From Nemopilema nomurai (Eukaryota > Cnidaria > Scyphozoa > Rhizostomeae > Rhizostomatidae), in contig ML133503.1 of NCBI GenBank assembly GCA_003864495.1, positions 1,966,638-2,030,637 on the forward strand: a stretch of 64,000 bases of DNA, written 5' to 3'. The first letter of the stretch is position 1, and every line of letters begins with the position of its first letter. Below the pieces are notes generated by a model. That model did no database searches, was not told the origin of the DNA, and saw only the letters and a program-made list of their open reading frames with translations. The position numbers and the translations under genes were made by a program. Positions 55,432 to 64,000 of the stretch are shown here, in pieces.

Positions 55432-55538
55432 CGAAAAGATGACACCATAATGAAACACATGTTTATGCATTTAGGCACTCTTCCAAGCCAACCCCTATTC
55501 AATACGAGGCTACTAACATGAAATATGACAGTTTAACA
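55432..55538 (-). repeat. Copia 5' LTR (copy B)
   Basis: 107 bp, almost identical to 26447-26553. 55539-55925 beyond it has no gene. Confidence 0.75.
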
Positions 55539-56214
55539 TTATGCCTAAGTTAAGTTTGGTTCTTTGTTAAGAAATGATCTTGCAAGTTTGTAACTTTGAT
55601 TCAGGTATAAAGATCATTGTTTGCCATCTCTCATAAAGTGCACATACGCAACTTTTCATTAAGTTTTTCATAAAGTGCTTATACTGGGTAAAATGTCGAC
55701 TATACAAACTGCATCCACTATTGCCATATTGAAATATTTTGGGAATTTAATTAGGTGGAAAGATGGGAACTCGACAGGGGAGATCATGTTATTTAGCAAA
55801 GAGAGGAAACATCTCAGAGAATGTCCATAAAACTGATTGAAGTTAATACCTGAGAATTATCCTTCACCTCTGCTTGTCAAGGTAATCATAGCTATAAACG
55901 TTATCCTACGCTGAGAAAGGGAAAAAGTAAGGCTGTAACTACCAACACAAATGTAGGCAACAGTTCTCCCAAAGAACGTGAGTGTTACCAACAAAATGTT
56001 ACAAATAAAAAAATTGATTTGGGCGATCAAGGGCAAGGGACAAAAGAAAGACAAGTAGATAAACGAACTAGAACGAAATTTAAAAGCCTGCTTTCGAAAA
56101 ACACTCGAGAAAGCCCCTAGTACTCACCTAATGGCAATTGCAAAACTGGAAGAAAGGCTTCTTATTTACAAATAATTTGACAGGGCCAGTAATATCACAC
56201 TATTCATTGATCCG

Positions 56215-56345
56215 AAGAATAAAGGGCGATGATTAGCACAGTTTCAGGATGCCTAAGTTCTTGTCCTGTTTGTAATTATGGTTCACTGTTCAGTGATAAA
56301 TACCGACAATTGCCCGTCGTATCTGTACACAGTAAATAGGCAACT
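56215..56345 (+). repeat. Degenerate satellite monomer before unit C
   Basis: Counterpart of 27375-27530, ahead of the unit C array. 56346-56612 has no gene. Confidence 0.6.
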
Positions 56346-56612
56346 CGACAGGTCTAAAGATGTACATTAACAAGTATATCGGAAATAAGTATACAGAAAA
56401 TATTTCACCTTTATAACATCTCACTTATTGAACTTAATCATCCTGTTTTTCCGTCTTTAGTTCAGTTGCGGATGATGAGGATGGACTCCAAGGGACGGAA
56501 ATGGATAATTTTGGAAAAATTTTCATCCGGAAAAAAGCAGTGAGTGGTTTTGCTCACTAGCGCGCTTTGATTTTTTATATTGTTGTTTTGCTTATTATGA
56601 GTATTAACATGG

Positions 56613-58360
56613 GTAGTTTGTTTCCTACCTGTTTCGCATGACGGTGTTCCATCACCATTCATCGCCTTGAAGTGGGGCATAGGGGCGATGAGAAACGTCG
56701 TTTCAGGTGCCTTAGGTTGTTGTGTTTTTGTAATCACAATCCCAGTTCATTGTTTAGTACCGACTATGGCCCCTCGGTCAGTACAGAAGAACATTGAATA
56801 GGTATCGTGGGACGGTTATGCGATACCAAGTGGGAGAGTTTTTACCAATAAACCAATAATTTGGAGCAACTACATGTATCATAGTGATCAGTAGTAACTT
56901 GGGTAGTTTGTTTCCTACCTGTTTCGCATGACGGTGTTCCATCACCATTCATCGCCTTGAAGTGGGGCATAGGGCGATGAGAAACGTCGTTTCAGGTGCC
57001 TTAGGTTGTTGTGTTTTTGTAATCACAATCCCCAGTTCATTGTTTAGTACCGACTATGGCCCCTCGGTCAGTACAGAAGAACATTGAATAGGTATCGTAG
57101 GGCGGTTATGCGATACCAAGTGGGAGAGTTTTTACCAATAAACCAATAATTTGGAGCAACTACATGTATCATAGTGTAGTAGTTTGGGTAGTTTGTTTCC
57201 TACCTGTTTCGCATGACGGTGTTCCATCACCATTCATCGCCTTGAAGTGGGGCATAGGGGCGATGAGAAACGTCGTTTCAGGTGCCTTAGGTTGTTGTGT
57301 TTTTGTAATCACAATCCCCAGTTCATTGTTTAGTACCGACTATGGCCCCTCGGTCAGTACAGAAGAACATTGAATAGGTATCGTGGGACGGTTATGCGAT
57401 ACCAAGTGGGAGAGTTTTTACCAATAAACCAATAATTTGGAGCAACTACATGTATCATAGTGGTCAGTAGTAACTTGGGTAGTTTGTTTCCTACCTGTTT
57501 CGCATGACGGTGTTCCATCACCATTCATCGCCTTGAAGTGGGGCATAGAGGCGATGAGAAACGTCGTTTCAGGTGCCTTAGGTTGTTGTGTTTTTGTAAT
57601 CACAATCCCCAGTTCATTGTTTAGTACCGACTATGGCCCCTCGGTCAGTACAGAAGAACATTGAATAGGTATCGTAGGGCGGTTATGCGATACCAAGTGG
57701 GAGAGTTTTTACCAATAAACCAATAATTTGGAGCAACTACATGTATCATAGTGTAGTAGCTTGGGTAGTTTGTTTCCTACCTGTTTCGCATGACGGTGTT
57801 CCATCACCATTCATCGCCTTGAAGTGGGGCATAGGGGCGATGAGAAACGTCGTTTCAGGTGCTTTAGGTTGTTGTGTTATTTGTAATCACAGTTCCCCGT
57901 TCAACGGTTTAGTATGACCATAGCCCATTGGCTCTGTACGCAGCAGCTTTGAATAGGCGTATCTCGAACGAGGTCTAGGGATATTCACGGGGACTAACTT
58001 CGCAATTTAACCAATAATTTGGAACGACTACAAATAAAATAAAAGATATTTTATTCATAATTAGAGTAATGATTAAAGTAATTGTAAATGGTAATTTAAG
58101 TAGTTTGTTTCCTACCTGTTTCGCATGACGGTGTTCCATCACCATTCATCACCTTGAATTAGGGCATAGGGGTGATGAGAAACGTCGTTTCAGGTGCCTT
58201 AGGTTATTGTGTTATTTGTGATCACAGTCCCCCGTTCAACGCTCTAGTATGACTCAGCCCATTGGCTCTGTACGCAGTAGCTTTGAATAGGCGTATCTCG
58301 AACGAGAGATCCATGGGGAAATGCGATTTTTACAATTAACCAACGATTAGAAATGACTAC
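56613..58360 (+). repeat. ~290-bp satellite array, unit C
   Basis: GTAGTTTGTTTCC at 56613, 56903, 57189, 57480, 57766 and 58101. The monomer order, lengths and alternating types match A from 256 onward at a constant offset of about 56,357. The array starts abruptly after GAGTATTAACATGG. Confidence 0.95.
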
Positions 58361-58753
58361 ACCTAGTGTTACTGATATGTTTGATTTTCCTTATGCTCCC
58401 TCTGTCTTCCGAGGCTAAGGGTTACGTTTCTTCAATTTAAGCATAGTTGGGGATTCAGGACGACGGTTGGAAAGGGATGCTGAGGCTTTTCAGGACGATT
58501 TACAACTTCTTCTAACCTGAGAGAGGTGGTAAGTAGCCAAGAAATTTTTGTTGTTTTATTCTTTGTAGGCCCCTATCATTGGTAAAGTTGCAAGTAGCTC
58601 ATGCTTTCAGTTGTCCTCACTCTTCACATGCGTCTTAATTTTTCACTTGTGTTAGGGTATTTGGATCTTGATAAACGCTTTTCAGGTACCTTAGGCTGTT
58701 TTTATCCTTAATCACCTTCCTCTTTCAATGTTCAATGCTTAGTTTCACGAATC

Positions 58754-58907
58754 ATGTCATTTCGCAGACAATGGGTTGAGTGGGAAGAGGTTGCAGTTCA
58801 GACAATGTTTTGGAACAATCAAAAGAATCAAAAGTACTCTTTCTTATTGCTTGGAGCCAAGGGAGTCGATGCAAAGACGTTTGAGAGCTATTTGTTTCCT
58901 AAACCAG
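58754..58907 (+). CDS. Candidate exon, unrecognised (copy C)
   Basis: Same frame and donor as 2399-2552. An edge satellite remnant (58670-58742) precedes it. Confidence 0.25.
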
Positions 58908-59402
58908 GTACTGATAAGATTTTGGCACTTTTTTACTATAATTCTTGTATATTTAGCCGTGTCTTTGTTTAATTTCTTTGACTTGAGATCTCCTTCCTTG
59001 GATTTATAAAGAAAGACATTGGATATTGAAAGGAAAAGCATTATTTTTGAAACGGAAAATGTAAAGACATAGATCCATGCTGTTTTGTTATGATGGCGAA
59101 AGTTTCAACCTGAAGCTGTGAAAGCCAGTGACATTACAAGGAAGCAATGATTAGTACACATTGGTTGTGAACACAGAAAGGCAAAACGAAACCTTCTACA
59201 CCGTGACCCCGTAAAAAGTCTCGCAAAATCAACTTATTCTTAGAAAGATCTTCTTCTTTTTATTAAAGCTCTAATCATTTTGCACCTCTTTTCTCTTTAG
59301 ATGTGGTTGGGTCATTTGAAAAGACGGTATCGTGGCCAGCATATTTAAATAAATAACTAGCAACAAGAACGAAAATAGAAAGACTGCATTTGTGGCTAAG
59401 GT

Positions 59403-59633
59403 TTGGGAGACCCCATTGGAGAAGAAGACAAAGAGGCTTTTTATCTGTACCAGGTAAGTCCTGTCTTCTCACTTCTTTATGTTGCAGTTTTGACACGGCA
59501 AAAAAGACATTCTACAATCCTGGATGAGATGTTGCGTACGAGGAGCAGTATAAAATGTGAACGGCAACAGGGACGCATGCAATGTGCAAAGTTTGCAGAT
59601 ATTGAGCTTGCAAAAAGGAAATCGAGCTTTTAG
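59403..59633 (+). CDS. Candidate segment with 34-nt intron-like insert (copy C)
   Basis: The insert is at 59454-59487. Sequence matches A at the sites that distinguish B. Confidence 0.3.
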   Translation: MGDPIGEEDKEAFYLYQVSPVFSLLYVAVLTRQKRHSTILDEMLRTRSSIKCERQQGRMQCAKFADIELAKRKSSF

Positions 59634-60032
59634 AAGTTGTAACTTACAGGATTAGCCAAAAAGAATTTAATTGCACAGGGTTGTATGTTATAGCAATTTA
59701 TGAAACTAGAATTTTGATGTAGTCAGCAACTAGTGGTTTTTTCAATGCTTCAAAACTTCACGATTATTCTCTGATTTGATTACATTTTCAAGATATGAAT
59801 GTCACCAATTTGTAGATCATTTATATTTTGAATTCTTAAGTCCCCACACAACACTTTCAAGTTTCAAAATCTGGTATTTGTAGTTTATTTGGTATCATTT
59901 TCGCAGGAAAATGTGTAGAATCACGAAGAGCTTCATACTATCTTTCGATGGCTTAGTCTATCTGTAATCTTTTCTTTCCATCAGGATAAAACTCAATTAG
60001 TGTTTTTTCTAACCAATTTGTTTTAATTCTAG

Positions 60033-60154
60033 AAAATGTTCCTCACATGGTTGTGAACGGAAAACAGCCTGTGAAAATTGGCCAACGAAAGACAAGAGAC
60101 AGAAATGAGAAATTCTGTTCATTAAACGAAGCAAAACACGATCCATGTACATGA
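60033..60154 (+). CDS. Candidate 3' exon, unrecognised (copy C)
   Basis: Acceptor and 40-codon frame as in A and B. Confidence 0.25.
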
Positions 60155-62434
60155 ATCAAATTACAACCCTCTACCAATGTGCATACCTCATCCTGGTTTC
60201 AACCAAAAAGTAAGAAGTGTTGCTTTGTACTCATTCTATCCCCTTGGTGTCATAGTGCTTACGGCGAAAATTGTGACTAGAATGCATTTTCTGAATGTAC
60301 CATTCCATCGTCTTGATAAAAAGGTAGCGAAATATGCTTTTAGTTAAGCCAAATACCTGCGAGGAGAACTTGATGGCCTATGCGACGGGAACCTGATGAT
60401 CGATGAGTCATTCCAATTAACGTTAAGTGTGGCAGTCACCTTGAAATCATAGTGAGAACTATCTTTTAAACAGTAAGAGTTATACTGAAATTTATTGTAC
60501 CATCAACCTAGGCTTCATTGCTGATGTAAGAATGCTACCTGTATTTGCTCTTCTATTGAAATATGCCTATAGCTTTGTGAATTATTTTCATAAAATGCGA
60601 AACTAGACTTTCTTTCAACTGGCCTTTTATCAACTCTTTTCAATGCAACAAGCTCTTGTCAGATAAATATCCGTTGTACTCCATTTATAATTATGGTTAA
60701 GAGACATTTAGTAGATTCTTGTGATATGCATTATGATTCTGTCGGAGGAAAGTTCCACGCTTCAAGTACGTCTACGCTTCAAGTCAAAAGACTTCAATAC
60801 TTTTCTTGAAAAACCATCTTGCATTACCTAACAGAAAAACCATCTCGTTTCTCGTATTGTGAGACTTTCAGTTAAAAGGATGACTGACGAATGCTTAATT
60901 AGACACAAATTTATATTTGCTCTGAGTGGTCGTTATCACAGCCAGCCAATTCTAACAAGCAACATCTCTATCTTTAATTAATGATTTAACAGGACTTAGA
61001 AATTTAGTTTCGGTGAAAACGTAATTGGAATAGAAAACGAGGTATTTCTCTGAACTTTCTATTCTTGAGCTTAATTTGAATTCCGTGCCCAAACGATTAT
61101 CCACTAAAGTCTCTCGCTTTTCCCATTTGATAAGGGCTACCATGGACTATGGGGCTACAAGGGACTTCAGCTAAGTGTGGGCTAAAGTATCTTATTCCTT
61201 TGTGAACAACAATACAAAGAAGATTTGGCCATCTTTTCGTGAAGTTTATTTTGCCAATCGCAGAATGATCTGTAAATTCCTGCTTTCCTTACCCTTTTGG
61301 AAGAAAATACATTACTTTTAACTTCACTGTCATTCACATTTTTAGCTATCATATTTAGCTTGTTAACTGAAAAATATGCTGCCGTAAATCTGTCTGTTTT
61401 GGTCCAGACAAGAATCAATGTATAGATGCTCCGTTAATTGTTATGCTAAAGTTTGACATGTCCCTCTCCCGAATTACAAAGCTCAGATACGCTAGGAATC
61501 GTGTATCCTATTCATTTTGGTTCATTAGTTTGCGGATAAATATAAATACACAACATGAAGACTTTATAATGAAATTTCGATGTTATTCTAGATTTCCCAA
61601 CAAGTGTCGTGCTTTGTTCAAACAAATGTGGAACTGTGGTCTCATGTGATTACAGAAAGGTGGTCACATCAAGGTGACCGCTATCATGGCTTCAAAAACA
61701 CAGTCCAGTTGCTCGATCTACTCCTTTTTAGAACAGTGATTGAAGTGGCGGTTTGTTTCAGCAAGAATTGGTACTCGAATGCATTCAATATAATGTGACA
61801 AGAATTTACTGTCTCATGTGTAATTTATGCGGAGGCTTAGATCCGCCCCTGTTTTCCCTACCATCAATGAGGGTTCACTTTTCCTTCCAGTACTGATATA
61901 CCGAAAAGGCAGCAACCGCAACTTTTTCAAAGCATTAACCGCTTCTCTTTCCTGAGTGTGCGGAAATTTGATTGAATAAACAGCAATTATTGAATAAAGG
62001 TATTTGACAAACACTCTATGATATCCATTTCAGTAGAAGGGCAAAAAACAATCAAATGTAAAAAAACTTGAGCTCAAGACGTTTTGTTCTCGATATAGAT
62101 TTTTGGTCTTTTCAGTCCATATTATTGCATAAGATTTCTGGAAGATTATGGTTTGCAGAATGCAACATACAATATAATTTGCTACATAGTACACGAGAAA
62201 TACCAAAAAGATGTGAATAAATGAAAAGATGTGAATAAATGAAAAGTTGTTTGTAGTTTGACAGACAGCATTCTAGTCCTAGTAAAGCGAGTATTGCATT
62301 AAAATGCCATCGTCACGCAAGCTATACTTTCCTTAAGATGGTGGTAAAACCGCCAAAGAAACGTTTGATTTCTGGCGTTGCTTCTTGACAAACATGGCAT
62401 TCATGAAGGTCTCTTGACAGTGATGTGGCTGGAC
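60155..62434. other. Spacer without supportable genes (copy C)
   Basis: Counterpart of 3800-6076. It retains the segment deleted from B. Confidence 0.6.
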
Positions 62435-62670
62435 CATTTTGGTTGGGTGGCGTTTAGAAAAAAAGTGGCCAACTTTACTTTTCTGTCCAACTTTTTCTCC
62501 ACAGAAGGTTTCAAGATTTCGAGTCCTGAAGACTAAACCCTACTACTCCAAAATTTTTGGATGCTCGGGTGCAGGTAGGAGATATGCTGGAAAATGAAGG
62601 GGAAGATTGGAACATTGTAATTGACGACAGGTCACGTAGTGTAGTGGAATTGGGTGTGAAAACGCTCTAA
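62435..62670 (+). pseudogene. Candidate coding segment, frame lost (copy C)
   Basis: CCAAAATTTTTGGATGCTCGG differs in length from A and B, so VQVGDMLENEGEDWNIV is out of frame with the upstream start. Confidence 0.2.
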
Positions 62671-62969
62671 TCCTGACAAAAATGATATAAATCTGTAATT
62701 TGGCACAGATGTTCTATTCTATGTTAGATATGACAAAAAACCCCATTAATTGGGAATTGGAAACCCCATATATGGGCGAGCCCCATAGTGGCCAACCGAC
62801 AACAGGGAATCAAATCTTTTTTTCGCCAAAACTACATAACATGTACATCTTCTGAAAGGAAAATGCATTATGTATAACTTTTTAAACATGTTTACCGTTA
62901 GTATGTGCAAATATTCAATTAAAAGGTGAAATGAAGAAAAGGCCAAGCGAATATTGAAAAGGCGCGCAG

Positions 62970-63370
62970 ATAATTATGCAATAAATGGAATGTGTGCCTT
63001 ATGTAACGATGGGTTCGAGAAAGTGTCAGCGGTGAAGGTAAGGATGAAAGGACTGAAAACACAGACCCGAGTCAGTGAGAAAGAGATTTTTCTGACTTGC
63101 AAAGGTACGTTTTATCAATTAGTGCTGGTGATACTATGTGATTAAATGTAATAAAGTTTGGAGCATTTTAAGTCGAAATGTATTTATGATAGACGTCCAT
63201 AATAGACGCAGTGTTAACTTCTTCTTTAGCTACTTGAATAATCCCCTATTGGTACAGTCTTGGTTCATTGTGACTGCAGAAGAATGTTGGTTGACACAAG
63301 AAAGGCGTCTACAGCAGATCCTCCAAGAAAGAAGCTACAATCTCTGCCAAAAGTAATTGGAACACCTTGA
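62970..63370 (+). pseudogene. Two-exon CxxC-protein fragment, 1-bp deletion (copy C)
   Basis: Exon 1 62970-63104, exon 2 63280-63370. The CxxC pair is intact, but GTCAGTGAGAAAG lacks one base against B (GTCAGTGGAGAAAG), shifting the frame before the donor. Confidence 0.4.
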
Positions 63371-64000
63371 ACATTAAGTGATTTTTCAACCCCCGTTCTA
63401 TTCCTGCGTTTCCTTTTATGTTGCAACCCCTTCCCCCTAAAACATTGTTGGATCGTTAGGTGAAAGCCATAGCTATATGTGAATTCATCACTTGTGTTTG
63501 TAGAGTTATTTTCTTTTGCGCTACAACATTGTTTGAGGGGCGAGGTGATTCAGCACGCTGCGCGATGCGTAAATTAGAGCAAGTGTTCCACGACTTTTGC
63601 AGAGATTGGAGTATGTTTTCTCTGCTCCACAGTAGCTAAGCGCAAGTGTTCAATTCAGAACTTTGCCTTTATTGCCAATACTCATTTCTCAATGGGTGAG
63701 CAGAGTTGATGAAAGGGGTACATGCGCCCCTGCTCACATGCAATAATCTCATTTTTATATTATTTTTGTCGGGGTAAAGCCGTAATTCTACTACACTAAC
63801 AAGCTCCAGGAGTACAACATATTTTGCTAATTCTTTAAATTTTGAAGCAGACATTCGAAACATTTGAAAAATAATTTTGAATCGGACACTTGTGTTTATC
63901 GAATAAGCAAGAGGTAGTCTCACCTTTACCGGTTCCCTTAAGTCAAAGTCGTGTCTTTTCTAGGTAGTTTCAAGTACAGATAACATTCTACTTCTTCAAT
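63371..64000. other. Spacer and start of minus-strand candidate (copy C, cut)
   Basis: Counterpart of 6992-7620. No gene. The window ends inside the region matching the minus-strand basic-protein candidate. Confidence 0.5.

Larger units (their letters stand above)
48057..55538 (-). mobile_element. Copia-type LTR retrotransposon with nested insertions (copy B)
   Basis: Same element as 23107-26553, expanded by a two-LTR gypsy-type element (48505-50587) and 2.5 kb of foreign sequence (about 51752-54285). LTRs: 48057-48141 and 55432-55538. Primer site: 55420-55431 (minus). Protease and pre-integrase segments are missing. Confidence 0.85.

Overview
The window is animal (metazoan) genomic DNA. It is AT-rich, lacks operons and long ORFs, carries GT...AG splice signals, and is crowded with decayed transposable elements. 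The best guess is a cnidarian, probably an anthozoan. That rests on remembered protein styles (a Copia family, a tyrosine-recombinase retroelement, a CxxC multigene family) and on a BAH-type exon resembling RERE/atrophin. It is inference, not proof. No rRNA, tRNA, CRISPR array, virus or toxin gene was recognised.

The main architecture is a tandem array of units about 28 kb long. Unit A fills 1-27789 (its left edge is cut), unit B fills 27790-56612, and unit C starts at 56613 and runs off the end. Each unit opens with an array of ~290-bp satellite monomers. Then come about 11 kb of single-copy-like DNA with exon-like segments, a LINE fragment flanked by inverted minisatellites, about 10 kb with promoter/first-exon candidates, a Copia element, and a spacer holding a degenerate satellite monomer. 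A and C agree at several diagnostic sites where B differs, so the order is A-B-A-like.

Comparing units dates the insertions. Unit A alone carries a 5.9-kb tyrosine-recombinase (PAT/Ngaro-style) retroelement at 13948-19857 with split direct repeats and a 3-kb internal satellite; B has the empty site. Unit B alone carries a 2.03-kb hAT transposon (45801-47830) with a perfect 8-bp target duplication; A has the empty site. Both units share a minus-strand Copia element (A 23107-26553, B 48057-55538) with an initiator-tRNA-Met primer binding site. Nested in it is a Ty3/gypsy-type element that keeps both LTRs in B but is a recombinant solo LTR in A. Where the Copia integrase should be, both copies carry an antisense host-like exon with intact splice sites. 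B has also swapped the Copia protease/pre-integrase region for 2.5 kb of foreign DNA containing a C2H2 zinc-finger pseudogene.

Host-gene content is weak. The best candidates are a two-exon CxxC-containing segment (6605-6991 and copies), a plus-strand first exon behind a TATA-like box (20177-20270 with a nonsense codon; 43053-43146 open), and a minus-strand multi-exon candidate (B 39480-41713) whose distal part is missing from A. These look like a locus degenerating, or under relaxed constraint, in different units.
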